This document shows, piece after piece, positions 42,156-51,127 of a DNA stretch of 64,000 bases. The translations under genes were made by a program, and so were the position numbers. The notes beneath the pieces are model-generated. The model worked only from the letters and a program-made list of their open reading frames with translations, did not search any database and was not told the DNA's origin. The stretch lies in assembly GCF_900172375.1 (NCBI RefSeq), contig NZ_FWFS01000011.1, positions 1 to 64,000 on the forward strand. The letters run 5' to 3'. Every line of letters begins with the position of its first letter. The stretch's first letter is position 1. Source of the stretch: Aquimixticola soesokkakensis. Its GTDB lineage: Bacteria; Pseudomonadota; Alphaproteobacteria; Rhodobacterales; Rhodobacteraceae.

Positions 42156-42923
42156 ATGACACATCCCGCCTTCTGGATCGGCACAAGCTGGAAAATGAAC
42201 AAAACGCTGGCGCAGGCGCAAAGCTTTGCCCGCGCTTTGCAGTCCGCCGATGCAGCGCGCGACCCGCGCATCCAGCGCTTTGTGATCCCCCCCTTCACCA
42301 TGGTGCGCGAGGTAAAACAGATCCTCGCCGACACCTCGGTCAAGGTCGGGGCGCAAAACATGCACTGGGCCGATGCGGGGGCGTGGACGGGCGAAGTGTC
42401 CCCCCTCATGCTCACCGATTGCCATCTGGATATTGTCGAACTCGGCCACTCCGAGCGGCGCGAATTTTTCGGGGAAACGGACGAAACCGTTGGCCTGAAA
42501 ACACAAGCCGCCGTGCGCCACGGTCTGGTGCCGCTGATCTGCATCGGCGAGACGCTGGACCAGCGCAACGCGGGCCGCGCCAGCGCGGTGCTGGAAGCCC
42601 AGGTGCGGGCCGCTTTGGGCAAGCTCGACGCCGATCAAAAAGCCGCGCCGATCCTGCTGGCCTATGAACCGGTCTGGGCGATTGGCGAAAACGGCATTCC
42701 GGCGACCAGCGATTATGCCGATGCCCGTCACGGTGAAATCATCGCCGTGGCACAGGAGGTTCTGGGGCAAACCCTGCCCTGCCTCTACGGCGGATCGGTC
42801 AATCCAGACAATTGCGAAGAACTCATTTCCTGCCCGCATATCAACGGCTTGTTTATCGGCCGCTCGGCATGGAACGTCGAGGGCTACCTCGACATCCTCG
42901 CAAAATGCAGCGCCAAAATCTGA
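42156..42923 (+). CDS. eryH: L-erythrulose 1-phosphate isomerase (triosephosphate isomerase family)
   Basis: This 255-residue TIM barrel has the triosephosphate-isomerase active site: Lys13 in GTSWKMN (9-15), His98 in ELGHSERR, Glu171 in AYEPVWAIG, and the phosphate loop YGGSVNPDN. GTSWKMN instead of the GNWKMN of true TpiA is the mark of the TpiA2/EryH group. EryH of Brucella converts L-erythrulose 1-phosphate to D-erythrulose 4-phosphate. Placement between the DeoR gene and an RpiB-like gene, with eryABCD 8 kb away, supports this. Confidence 0.92.
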   Translation: MTHPAFWIGTSWKMNKTLAQAQSFARALQSADAARDPRIQRFVIPPFTMVREVKQILADTSVKVGAQNMHWADAGAWTGEVSPLMLTDCHLDIVELGHSERREFFGETDETVGLKTQAAVRHGLVPLICIGETLDQRNAGRASAVLEAQVRAALGKLDADQKAAPILLAYEPVWAIGENGIPATSDYADARHGEIIAVAQEVLGQTLPCLYGGSVNPDNCEELISCPHINGLFIGRSAWNVEGYLDILAKCSAKI

Positions 42924-42947
42924 CCCATTCCTGAGGAGGACACGACC

Positions 42948-43403
42948 ATGAAAATCGCGATTGCCGGTGATAGTGCGGGCGAAGAGCTTGCCAAGATTCT
43001 CGCCCAATACCTGTCCAACAGCCATGAGGTCGCGGAAATTTCGCGCACCGAATCCGGCCCTGACGCCTTTTATGCCAACCTCTCGGACCGCGTGGCGACG
43101 GCTGTTCTCGATGGCACTTATGAGCGCGCCATTCTGATCTGCGGCACCGGCATCGGCGTCTGTCTGGCGGCCAACAAAGTGCCCGGAATCCGCGCCGCGC
43201 AGTGCCACGACACCTATTCCGCCGCCAAAGCCGCCACTTCCAACAACGCCCAGATCATCACGATGGGTGCGCGGGTGATCGGCGCGGAACTTGCCAAAGA
43301 TATCGCCGACAGCTTTCTCAATGCGGCCTTCGACCCCGCAGGCCGCTCGGCCACCAATGTCGAGGCCATCAACACTGTCGATGCGAAATACCACAGCGCC
43401 TAG
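42948..43403 (+). CDS. eryI: D-erythrulose 4-phosphate isomerase (RpiB family)
   Basis: This 151-residue RpiB/LacAB-type isomerase has [15 protein letters not shown], the catalytic Cys65 in [16 protein letters not shown] and the ring-opening His87 in [18 protein letters not shown] lies before the start. Brucella EryI (RpiB2) turns D-erythrulose 4-phosphate into D-erythrose 4-phosphate, the last erythritol-specific step. It follows eryH by 24 bases and ends the operon before a strong terminator. Confidence 0.92.
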   Translation: MKIAIAGDSAGEELAKILAQYLSNSHEVAEISRTESGPDAFYANLSDRVATAVLDGTYERAILICGTGIGVCLAANKVPGIRAAQCHDTYSAAKAATSNNAQIITMGARVIGAELAKDIADSFLNAAFDPAGRSATNVEAINTVDAKYHSA

Positions 43404-43492
43404 ATCGACAGGCCGCCCCCGTCGGCGTGGCGGTGATCCTATGCCTTCGCGCAGACCTATCCCTCAAGACCGCGCGGCTTGCGAGCCCGCAC

Positions 43493-43528
43493 AGGCCGGA
43501 CCTTTCCTCCCGAAGGTCCGGCCTTTTT
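43493..43528 (+). terminator. Rho-independent terminator of the eryR-eryH-eryI operon
   Basis: AGGCCGGACCTT (43493-43504) pairs with AAGGTCCGGCCT (43513-43524) around an eight-base loop and is followed by a T-run ending at 43528. The 12-pair stem is perfect. It insulates the FMN riboswitch that begins about 90 bases later. Confidence 0.9.
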
Positions 43529-43616
43529 GGTGATTTTTTCATCAAAACAGCACATTGCACCCTCAATCAAAAAACGCACAGCTCCTGTGCCTTTACCCCA
43601 AGGCGCCGGCGCGATA

Positions 43617-43775
<159 letters not shown>

Positions 43776-43835
43776 ACCCCCGTCACCGTGATCCTTATGC
43801 TCTGGGATTTAGTCTATGTTGCAAGGAGCAATTCG

Positions 43836-44312
43836 ATGACTCAATCCCTGTCTTTCGCTTTTATTTCCGCCAGTTGGCACGCCGATATCGTCGATCAGGC
43901 CCGCAAGGGTTTCGAGGCGCGCATCCGCGAGACCCTCCCCGATGCGGTGATTGATACATTCGCGGTTCCGGGCGCTTTCGAAATGCCGCTGGTCGCCAAG
44001 AAACTCGCGCAAACCGGCAAATACAGCGCCATCGCCGCCGGCGCGCTTGTGGTCGATGGTGGCATCTACCGCCATGAATTCGTTGCGCAATCCGTGGTGC
44101 AGGGGTTGATGGATGTCGGGCTCGAGACGGGCATTCCGGTGCTCTCGGTCTCCCTCACGCCCCATCATTTCCAGCCCACTGAGGACCATCAGGCGTTCTT
44201 CTTTGACCATTTCGAGGGCAAGGGGCGCGAAGCCGCAAACGCTGCGCTGCAACTTGCCGCTTTGGAGGGCCGCCTGACGGCCACGCCGCTGCGCGACACC
44301 TCCGCCGCCTGA
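43836..44312 (+). CDS. ribH2: 6,7-dimethyl-8-ribityllumazine synthase, type II (RibH2)
   Basis: This 158-residue lumazine synthase joins 3,4-dihydroxy-2-butanone 4-phosphate with the pyrimidine precursor of riboflavin. FISASWHADIVD with a tryptophan (8-19), VPGAFEMPL, AAGALVVDGGIYRHEFVAQSV and LSVSLTPHHF are typical of the decameric RibH2 group of Brucella and rhizobia, not the icosahedral RibH1. The start at 43836 has AAGGAG nine bases upstream. It stands alone behind an FMN riboswitch, as in other alphaproteobacteria. Confidence 0.93.
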   Translation: MTQSLSFAFISASWHADIVDQARKGFEARIRETLPDAVIDTFAVPGAFEMPLVAKKLAQTGKYSAIAAGALVVDGGIYRHEFVAQSVVQGLMDVGLETGIPVLSVSLTPHHFQPTEDHQAFFFDHFEGKGREAANAALQLAALEGRLTATPLRDTSAA

Positions 44313-45302
44313 TCAGCGCGCCACGCGTCCCAGCACCAGCCGCACGATCACAGCCGCACCGATCAGCGCCGCGCCCGAGGGGCCGGCGCTGGCCACAATG
44401 TCGCGGTCCAGGCCCAATTGGGCGACCAGCAAAAAGCCGATATTGGCATCGATTGCGATGCCTGCCGTGCGCGGGGCGGCGCGCAAAAACGACCCCGCAA
44501 GCAGGATCGCGCCCAGCACCCCGCCAAAGAGCAGCGGCCCGGGGGCTGCGTACCAGATCAACGCGCTGAACCCCCAAGCCACCAGAACCCCGATCACCGT
44601 CCCCGGCACAACCCCGCGCAGGAAGGGGCCGGGATCATGCATGGAAGCCCCGAGCGCGGTCAAAATCGCCAACCCCATGCCCGCCACCATCACGGGCTGC
44701 GAGGGCAAAGCAACCAGAACCAGCGCGCTGCCGGTTGCCGCCGCGAACATCACCGCCCCGCGGACCAGCGCGCCCCGCAGCGGGCGCACGCCAACAACCG
44801 CCTGCGTGCCGGGGGCGCTCTGGGTGCTTGGGGGGATCTGCGCCTTGGGGCGATACATCACGACCGAAATGCACAGCACCCCGATCAGCGTGGCGATCAC
44901 ACGATCGACCGCATGGGCCAAGGGGCTTGGCGGACCGGCAAGATAGGGCAGAATGATCACCACCAGCGTGATCGCGCTCACCGTCGCGCCGTAGCTGCGA
45001 TGCGCGGGCAGGCGCTGCGCCGCGATGACACAGAGCGCGCAAAGCCCCCCCGCGGCAAGGCTGAGCGCCACGGGGTCTTGCACCTGCGATAGCAGCGCAA
45101 GCCCGATGCCCGCCCCCACCAGCGTTCCCACGATCCGCATCAGGCTGCGATTCAACAGGTCACTGCCCTGTCGCTGCGCAATCACCCAGATCGGAATGCC
45201 CGCCCAATAGGCGTGCTCCAACCCCAAGGTCATCGCCACGCTCAAGGCCACCGCGGCGGCCGCGAAGAGTTTCAGCGCGGTGCGCACCACCTCCTGCGTC
45301 AT
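44313..45302 (-). CDS. FUSC-family inner-membrane protein
   Basis: This 329-residue protein consists of two sets of hydrophobic helices (about 10-140 and 180-325), with TLGLEHAYWAGIPIWVIAQ and RIVGTLVGAGIGLALL in the first. That is the FUSC/aromatic-acid-exporter (AaeB/YccS-like) transmembrane pattern. Relatives export aromatic or other toxic acids, but the soluble domain of AaeB is lacking. It converges on ribH2 with no gap. No partner membrane-fusion gene is present, so function remains general: an efflux-type membrane protein. Confidence 0.75.
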   Translation of the reverse strand: MTQEVVRTALKLFAAAAVALSVAMTLGLEHAYWAGIPIWVIAQRQGSDLLNRSLMRIVGTLVGAGIGLALLSQVQDPVALSLAAGGLCALCVIAAQRLPAHRSYGATVSAITLVVIILPYLAGPPSPLAHAVDRVIATLIGVLCISVVMYRPKAQIPPSTQSAPGTQAVVGVRPLRGALVRGAVMFAAATGSALVLVALPSQPVMVAGMGLAILTALGASMHDPGPFLRGVVPGTVIGVLVAWGFSALIWYAAPGPLLFGGVLGAILLAGSFLRAAPRTAGIAIDANIGFLLVAQLGLDRDIVASAGPSGAALIGAAVIVRLVLGRVAR

Positions 45303-45428
45303 CGCGCAGCGCCCCGCAGCGTCCTAAAGGCAGGGAAGAGAAGGGCAAAAGCACGCATAACGAGGATGGGTCCGGTTCAAAAAGCTCCCCTTCCTTTGCC
45401 ACAGTTGCGCAGCGCGCCCAAGATGAAA

Positions 45429-45851
45429 CTAGCGAGCGGCGTTCAGCGCCTTGTCCATCAGGGCCTTGATATCGTCGCGCGCCGTGCCCGCAACGATGCG
45501 GCCCAACTCGGTGTCGCCCTGCAAGGCCACCAGCGTCGAGCGGCGCGGGATGTTGAGGTCACGCGCGATCGGCGCGCGCCCGTAGTCGTCCCAATCGACC
45601 GTGATGAAGGTCACCTTTTGCGCATAGGCCGGATTTTGCGCCTTGAGCGCCGCCATCACCCGATCCTGCGCAGCGCAGGTCGAACACCAGCTTGCCCAGA
45701 AATCCAGAAAGACCACCTTGCCCTCGGCCAGCGCTGTTTCCACCACGCCGGGACTGTAGAACACCCGCTCGGGCGCGGGATCAGCCGCAAGGCCCAGCTG
45801 CGGCACCGCCACAAGCGTGGCCGCAGAAATCAAAAAAGCACGTCGTTGCAT
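45429..45851 (-). CDS. Periplasmic thioredoxin-like protein
   Basis: This 140-residue precursor has a signal peptide of about 22 residues (RRAFLISAATLVAVPQLGLAA) and a thioredoxin fold with the active site WCSTC (about 54-58) in FLDFWASWCSTCAAQD. The cis-proline region is IPRRSTLV, with Arg-Ser in place of the usual Thr-Pro. It lies 12 bases after a CcdA-type gene, which would pass reducing power across the membrane to it. A role in periplasmic disulfide reduction or cytochrome c maturation is likely. Confidence 0.88.
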   Translation of the reverse strand: MQRRAFLISAATLVAVPQLGLAADPAPERVFYSPGVVETALAEGKVVFLDFWASWCSTCAAQDRVMAALKAQNPAYAQKVTFITVDWDDYGRAPIARDLNIPRRSTLVALQGDTELGRIVAGTARDDIKALMDKALNAAR

Positions 45852-45863
45852 CGTCGCATTCCT

Positions 45864-46577
45864 TTACAAAATGACAGAGAAATCAATCAGCCATGCGGGC
45901 AGATTTTGGATGAGATAGGCGTCAACCAGATGGTTGAGCCGGAAAAACAACGCCAGCCCGACAAGGACGAACACCGCGCCCAGAACGGGTTTGGACCGCG
46001 CCGCCAACCGGCGCATCAGCCCCATGTTGCGCGACAGCCACGCGCGCGCACCATAGGCCAGCGCCAGGATCAGCGTGCTCACCCCAAGGGCAAAGGCGAC
46101 CATGATCGCCCCCGCGCGCCACAGGTCCTGCCCCTGGCTCGCCAGCGCGATCGCCGCGCCCAGCGTCGGCCCGATGCAGGGGCTCCAGACCGCGCCCAAC
46201 AGGGCACCCCCCGCGGCTTGCCCTGCCAAACCGCGCTTGGCCGTGGCGTCGATCCCCGCATCGGCGCGCGCCGCCAATCCGGCACTGGCGCGGGCGAACA
46301 GGCCGCCAAAACTCGGCACCAGCATCACCAGACCAAAGGCCACCATCACCACCGCCGCCCCGCGCGACACCACATCTTCGGTCACCCCAAGCGCGGGGCC
46401 AAGGCTCGCAACCCCCAATCCCAGCGCCACAAAGCTGACGCTCATGCCCGCCGCCAAAGCCAGCGGCGCCCGCCGGTCGGCCTGCAAGGACGCGGCGATG
46501 ACAATCGGCAGCACCGGCAGAACGCAGGGGTTGATCAGGGTCAACAGCCCCGCAAGATATCCAAAAATCAGGTCCAA
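45864..46577 (-). CDS. ccdA: CcdA/DsbD-type transmembrane electron carrier
   Basis: This 237-residue protein has six membrane segments and the paired cysteines of CcdA: Cys in LINPCVLPVLP (about residue 18) and Cys in GAVWSPCIGPTLG (about 133). It moves electrons from cytoplasmic thioredoxin to the periplasmic thioredoxin encoded just downstream. The start is TTG at 46577: AAGGAGG (46589-46583) stands before it, and the codons after it begin the first helix directly. A further 29 open codons upstream are Arg-rich and unlikely. No cytochrome c assembly genes are near. Confidence 0.85.
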   Translation of the reverse strand: MDLIFGYLAGLLTLINPCVLPVLPIVIAASLQADRRAPLALAAGMSVSFVALGLGVASLGPALGVTEDVVSRGAAVVMVAFGLVMLVPSFGGLFARASAGLAARADAGIDATAKRGLAGQAAGGALLGAVWSPCIGPTLGAAIALASQGQDLWRAGAIMVAFALGVSTLILALAYGARAWLSRNMGLMRRLAARSKPVLGAVFVLVGLALFFRLNHLVDAYLIQNLPAWLIDFSVIL

Positions 46578-46742
46578 ACGGGCCTCCTTATCACGCGCGC
46601 TCACGGTCCCTGACCAATTTTGCGCAGCTCGAAACCATACGGCGCAGCGCGCCCCCCGGATCACAATGCGAGCCCATTGGTCTTAGCGGCCAATACGCGC
46701 AGGGTGGAAAAATGTTACACCCCTCACACAGCCGTGAACGCG

Positions 46743-46771
46743 AAAAAGCCCCGCGCATCGCTGCACGGGGC
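46743..46771 (-). terminator. Rho-independent terminator of the erythritol transporter operon
   Basis: GCCCCG (46748-46753) pairs with CGGGGC (46766-46771) and is followed on the minus strand by TTTTT (46747-46743). It starts about 25 bases past the stop of the binding-protein gene, the last gene of the operon. Confidence 0.75.
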
Positions 46772-46796
46772 CAGATCCTGCTTTGAACGCAATGAC

Positions 46797-47768
46797 TTAT
46801 TCGGACAGAACGAAAGGCGCTGTGTACATGTCCGCATTGTCTTGGGTGATCAAAAGACAGTCGAACAACTGCTTTTCGGTCTCGACCATGGGCGTGCCGT
46901 TCTTGATGTAGTGATCGGCCTGACGCACCGCCGCTTCGGAAAACACCGCGACCGGCTGAAGCACCGTATAGGCCAATTCGCCCGCTTTGACCGCATCCAC
47001 CGCATCGGGCGAGCCGTCGAAACCACCCACGATCACGCCGTCCATTTTGCCCGCTTCCTTGAGCGCCGCAATCGCGCCCAAAGCCATTTCATCGTTGCCC
47101 GCGATCACCGCGTCGATGCTGTCATTGGCCTGGATGATCGATTGCATTTTGGTGTAGCCCTGGGTGCGGTCCCAATTGGCCACTTCCTCGGCCACTTGCG
47201 TCAACTCGGGGTACTGCGAGATGACGGTTTTATAGCCGTTGGAACGGGTCGCGGCGTTGTTGTCCGACGGGTTGCCAAAGAACTCGACGAAATTGGCCGC
47301 CTCGTTTTCCATGAACCGCGGCGAGGTGGTGACAAGGTCAACCCACTGGATCGCGCCCATCGCCGCACCCTGGGCGTTGTTGGACACCAGCTGCGCAATC
47401 GCAAGGCCGGATTCGTTGATTTCGGCGTTCACCAGAAACACGGGGATGTCGGCCGCAATCGCCTTTTTCACCGCCCCGATGGAGCCATCGGCATTGGCCG
47501 GATCAAGGATGATCGCCGCCGCCTTATTGGTGATCGCCGTGTCGATCAGCGTGCTTTCGGCGTTGGTGTCGCCCTTATGCGCCGACACGCTTGCCTCATA
47601 GCCCAGCTCGATCGCGGTGGCTTTGGCCACTTCGCCTTCCGTGAACCAATAGGGGTTGGCAGGGTCGTTGACGATGATCGAAATCAACCCTTCCGCCCAA
47701 GCGCCCCCCGCCATCAGCGGCAAGGTGGCAACACCGATCAAAAGCGCGCGTTTGGTCATTTTCAACAT
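46797..47768 (-). CDS. eryG: Erythritol ABC transporter substrate-binding protein
   Basis: This 323-residue precursor has a signal peptide of about 25 residues (ALLIGVATLPLMAGGAWA). The Peripla_BP_4 body contains ISIIVNDPANPYWFTEGEVAKATA, NKAAAIILDPANADGSIGAVKKA, IPVFLVNAEINESG, AVIAGNDEMALGAIAALKEAG and VGGFDGSPDAVDAVKAGE. It is the last gene of the leftward operon with DUF2291, ATPase and permease, divergent from eryABCD. That matches the eryEFG order of rhizobial erythritol loci; the symbol rests on this context. Confidence 0.88.
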   Translation of the reverse strand: MLKMTKRALLIGVATLPLMAGGAWAEGLISIIVNDPANPYWFTEGEVAKATAIELGYEASVSAHKGDTNAESTLIDTAITNKAAAIILDPANADGSIGAVKKAIAADIPVFLVNAEINESGLAIAQLVSNNAQGAAMGAIQWVDLVTTSPRFMENEAANFVEFFGNPSDNNAATRSNGYKTVISQYPELTQVAEEVANWDRTQGYTKMQSIIQANDSIDAVIAGNDEMALGAIAALKEAGKMDGVIVGGFDGSPDAVDAVKAGELAYTVLQPVAVFSEAAVRQADHYIKNGTPMVETEKQLFDCLLITQDNADMYTAPFVLSE

Positions 47769-47871
47769 GTGGTTCTCTCCCGTTTGAAAAAATCTACCGG
47801 ATCTCCGGTGGTGGTTTCACGCTGGCGCCTCCTCGCGCCAATCTGTCGTGAAAATTGTCTGTACGGCCGCC

Positions 47872-48921
47872 CTAGCGCTTGCGGGGCCCGCCGTACTGGA
47901 TGGAATTGAGCAGAACAGCGAGCACGATCACCGCGCCGGTGAAAACCGTCTGCCAATAGGCCGAGACGCCGATGATCACGAGACCGTCCGACAGGAAGCC
48001 GATCACAAAGGCCCCCAGCACCGTGCCCAGCACCGTGCCGCGCCCCCCCGTCAGCGCCGCGCCGCCAATGACCACCGCCGCAATCGCCGTCAATTCGTAG
48101 GTGGTGCCCGCAGTCGGCCCCGCCGAGGTCAGTTGCGAACTCAACACCAGCCCCGCGATAGAGGCACAGACCCCCGACAGCACATAGACGATGATCTGCA
48201 CGCGCTTGACCGGAACGCCGGACAGTTGCGCCGCCCGCTCGTTCCCGCCCGAGGCATAAAGCCAGCGCCCGAAAGCCGAGCGGGTCAACATCACCGCCGT
48301 TGCAACCGCCAGCACCGCAAAGATGATCACCCCGATGGGCACATTGGCCAGACGGTTGAACCCGAGCCAGTCAAAGCCCGTGTTGCCAAATGAGGCGTCG
48401 CCCGAAAGATTGTTGTAGGTCAGCCCGTTGGTCATCAACAACCCGATGCCGCGCGCCACATAGAGCGAGCCAAGCGTGGCGACAAAGGCGGGCACTTTGA
48501 AAAAGGCGACCAGCACGCCGTTCACCAGACCCACGGTCGCGCCCACGCAGAGCGTCAGCACCACAACGGCCCAGACCGGCGGGTATAAAATCACGCCATT
48601 CGCGCCCAAACCGCCCAGTTCGACGCCCTGCATCAACCATCCCGCAAAGACGCCCGACAGGCCCAGCACCGAGCCGACCGACAGGTCGATGCCGCCGTTC
48701 AGGATCACCAGCAACATGCCGATGGCGAGCAGGCCGAAAATGGCCACGTGGTTGGACATGATCAAAAAGTTGCCCAGCGAGGCATAGTTGGGCGACAGCG
48801 ACGAAAACGTCACGATGATCGCGATCAGCGCAAAGAACGCCCGCCCTTCCAGAAGGATCTTGATCAGGCTGAACCCGCCGCTGTTCTTGGCCGCGGAGCC
48901 GTTGGTGGTCAGTGCCGACAT
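47872..48921 (-). CDS. eryF: Erythritol ABC transporter permease
   Basis: This 349-residue CUT2 permease has about ten membrane segments. Family motifs are LNGGIDLSVGSVLGLSGVFAG near 85, GGNERAAQLSGVPVKRVQ near 225 and GGAALTGGRGTVLGTVLGAFVIG near 290. The start at 48921 has AGGGAG upstream; 47 further open codons upstream overlap the ATPase gene and are unlike a permease. It would form the erythritol channel with EryE. Confidence 0.9.
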   Translation of the reverse strand: MSALTTNGSAAKNSGGFSLIKILLEGRAFFALIAIIVTFSSLSPNYASLGNFLIMSNHVAIFGLLAIGMLLVILNGGIDLSVGSVLGLSGVFAGWLMQGVELGGLGANGVILYPPVWAVVVLTLCVGATVGLVNGVLVAFFKVPAFVATLGSLYVARGIGLLMTNGLTYNNLSGDASFGNTGFDWLGFNRLANVPIGVIIFAVLAVATAVMLTRSAFGRWLYASGGNERAAQLSGVPVKRVQIIVYVLSGVCASIAGLVLSSQLTSAGPTAGTTYELTAIAAVVIGGAALTGGRGTVLGTVLGAFVIGFLSDGLVIIGVSAYWQTVFTGAVIVLAVLLNSIQYGGPRKR

Positions 48922-48941
48922 TGTGGCGTCTCCCTGAATTT

Positions 48942-50462
48942 CTATGCGACCAATTGCTCGCCAGAGGCGGCCATGATGGCTTCTTTTGTGGTGGTGTGGG
49001 GGAAGGTGGCGGAAATCTCGCCCCGCCGCATGACGATGATGCGATGGGCAATCGACAGACATTCGCTGACCTCCGAGGTGGTGTAGACCACCGCCAGCCC
49101 CGCTTTTGCGCGCTCGGCCAACAGGCGGAACACCTCGGCCTTGGCACCGATATCGATCCCGCGCGACGGCTCGTCCAGCATGATGACCGTGGGGTCGGTG
49201 ACCAGCATCTTGCCGATGACAACCTTTTGCTGGTTACCCCCCGACAGCGACCCGATGGGCGCATTCGGCCCATCGGTTTTGACCGTCACATCGCGGATAC
49301 TGTCGCGCACGATCACCTCTTCGTCGCGCCGCGAGGTGAAGATCCCCCGCGTGAAATTCCTGATCGAGGCCAGCGACAGATTGCGCCCGACACTCATCGT
49401 CTGCACCAGACCGTCGCGTTGGCGATCTTCGGGCACCAACACCAGCCCGGCGTTGATCCGCTGCGCGATGGACAGGCGCGACACGTCGCGACCGTGCAAT
49501 TCCACATGGCCTGCCACCGCTTTCAAGCGGCCCGCCGCGCATTCCATCAACTCGGTGCGCCCCGCGCCCATCAGCCCGTAGATGCAGACGATCTCGCCCG
49601 CGCGCACCTCAAGGTCCATCGCGTCCACCGCCAGCCCGCCCGCATGAGAGGCCACCGAAAGCCCCTTGATCGCCAGCGCAGGCGCGCCGAAATCATAGCC
49701 CTGCGGCGGGCTGCCAAGGTCGAAATTCTCCCCCACCATGTTGCGCACGATCCATTCCAGATCGATCTGCGCGCGCGGCGCATAGGCGGTCATCGCCCCG
49801 TCGCGCAGCACCACGGCGTGATCGGTGATGGTCAGCGCCTCTTCGAGGTGGTGGGAAATATAGACAATGGACACGCCCTTGGCCTTGAGGTCGCGGATTA
49901 CCTTGAACAGCACCTCGACTTCGGCGGCCGACAGGGCAGAGGTGGGTTCGTCCATGATCAGAATGCGCGCATCCACCGACAAGGCCCGCGCGATTTCAAC
50001 GATCTGCTGCTGGCCGAGGCGCAGGTCCTCGACACGCGCCAGCGGATCGATGTCTTCCTCAAGTTCGGCCATCAGCGCGCGCACCTGCCGCTCCTCCTCG
50101 GCGTAATCCACACCAAAGGCACCTTTGATTTCGCGGCCCATGAAAATATTGTCGCGCACACTCAGGTTCGGCGCGAGCGACAGTTCCTGATGGATGATGC
50201 AAATGCCGCGGGCCTGCGCCTCGGTCGTCGAGCCCAAGACAACGGGCACACCGTCCAGAATGATCTCCCCCGAGGTCGGTTTCTGCACCCCCGACAGGAT
50301 CTTCATCAAGGTCGATTTGCCCGCACCGTTTTCGCCAAACAGCGTGGTGACAAGGCCATAATGCACATCGAAATTAACCCCCTTGAGCGCCTGAACAGGC
50401 CCAAAGGATTTTGCCACATCGCGCGCGGCCAGCACCACATCACCGGTTTTCACAGCGCTCAT
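48942..50462 (-). CDS. eryE: Erythritol ABC transporter ATP-binding protein, double-domain (RbsA type)
   Basis: This 506-residue protein has two fused nucleotide-binding domains. Domain 1 has Walker A GENGAGKST at 43-51, signature RLGQQQIVEIARAL (variant of LSxGQ) and Walker B ILIMDEPTSALS. Domain 2 has a degenerate P-loop YGLMGAGRTEL near 288, an intact LSGGNQQKVVIGK and Walker B VIMLDEPSRGID. Asymmetry of this kind is normal for RbsA/XylG ATPases. It starts in the ATGA of the DUF2291 gene and precedes the permease. Confidence 0.92.
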   Translation of the reverse strand: MSAVKTGDVVLAARDVAKSFGPVQALKGVNFDVHYGLVTTLFGENGAGKSTLMKILSGVQKPTSGEIILDGVPVVLGSTTEAQARGICIIHQELSLAPNLSVRDNIFMGREIKGAFGVDYAEEERQVRALMAELEEDIDPLARVEDLRLGQQQIVEIARALSVDARILIMDEPTSALSAAEVEVLFKVIRDLKAKGVSIVYISHHLEEALTITDHAVVLRDGAMTAYAPRAQIDLEWIVRNMVGENFDLGSPPQGYDFGAPALAIKGLSVASHAGGLAVDAMDLEVRAGEIVCIYGLMGAGRTELMECAAGRLKAVAGHVELHGRDVSRLSIAQRINAGLVLVPEDRQRDGLVQTMSVGRNLSLASIRNFTRGIFTSRRDEEVIVRDSIRDVTVKTDGPNAPIGSLSGGNQQKVVIGKMLVTDPTVIMLDEPSRGIDIGAKAEVFRLLAERAKAGLAVVYTTSEVSECLSIAHRIIVMRRGEISATFPHTTTKEAIMAASGEQLVA

Positions 50463-51127
50463 GGCTGCACCTCGAAGGCCACCGGCGTGATCATCCAGTT
50501 GCGCGGGTTGATCAAGGTGAACGCCCCCGTCAGGGTCACCGTCCGACCGCTCAGGCTGTCGCGCTCCAACCCTTGCAAAACCTCTGCCGCCATCGCGCGG
50601 TTCAACCCCGCCCCCGCATCCTGATATTCGATCTGGTTGGTGAACTGGCCAAAGGCGATGTCGCCGGTGATGTCGCGCAAATCGGTGCCGTTGATCGCAG
50701 GTCCGGTCTGCACCCGCAGCTTGATGGTGTCGGGCACCCCCGCCACGGTCAGATCGAACACCCCCGAGCGCGCATCGCCCAAAGTACCGGTCAGCGTGAC
50801 GGGCATCACCGCCCCCATGCCCGCCTTGGTGCCAAAGGCCTCGATCGCGGCGGCCTTGTCGGCGGCAATCGCAGCCGCCAGATCGCCAGCCGGTTGCGCC
50901 CGCGCCAAAACCGCGTCGCGGATCCGTGGAAATTCGCTTGTGCCAAAGCTGTCAGGATTAAAGGCCTGCACGCGCAGATCGTCCTGCGACCCCACATGCA
51001 CCACTTTCGTATCGAGCGCGATGGCCCCCAAAAGCGCGACCGCGCAGAGCGGCAGCACGAACCGCGCCTTGCCGCGCCCTTTGGGCGAAACCCGCGCATC
51101 CTGCGATGGTGTGGCGCTTGTGGTCAT
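50459..51127 (-). CDS. DUF2291-family lipoprotein-like protein of the erythritol transporter operon
   Basis: This 222-residue protein has one N-terminal membrane anchor (FVLPLCAVALLGAIALDTKVV, about 23-43) and a periplasmic domain. Visible DUF2291 elements are LRVQAFNPDSFG, VTLTGTLGDARSGVFDLTVAGVPDTIKLRVQTGPAINGTDLRD and FGQFTNQIEYQDAGAGLNRAM. The family regularly accompanies CUT2 sugar importers, but its role is unknown; an accessory to substrate capture or transporter assembly is possible. GAGGGAG precedes the start. It heads the transporter operon, divergent from eryA. Confidence 0.85.
   Translation of the reverse strand: MTTSATPSQDARVSPKGRGKARFVLPLCAVALLGAIALDTKVVHVGSQDDLRVQAFNPDSFGTSEFPRIRDAVLARAQPAGDLAAAIAADKAAAIEAFGTKAGMGAVMPVTLTGTLGDARSGVFDLTVAGVPDTIKLRVQTGPAINGTDLRDITGDIAFGQFTNQIEYQDAGAGLNRAMAAEVLQGLERDSLSGRTVTLTGAFTLINPRNWMITPVAFEVQP

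Noticed and set aside
48912-50624. A 570-codon open frame opposite the erythritol ABC ATPase
   Set aside because: It mirrors a clear double-domain ATPase, has no recognisable motif, and its His/Arg/Gln-rich composition is that of an antisense frame.
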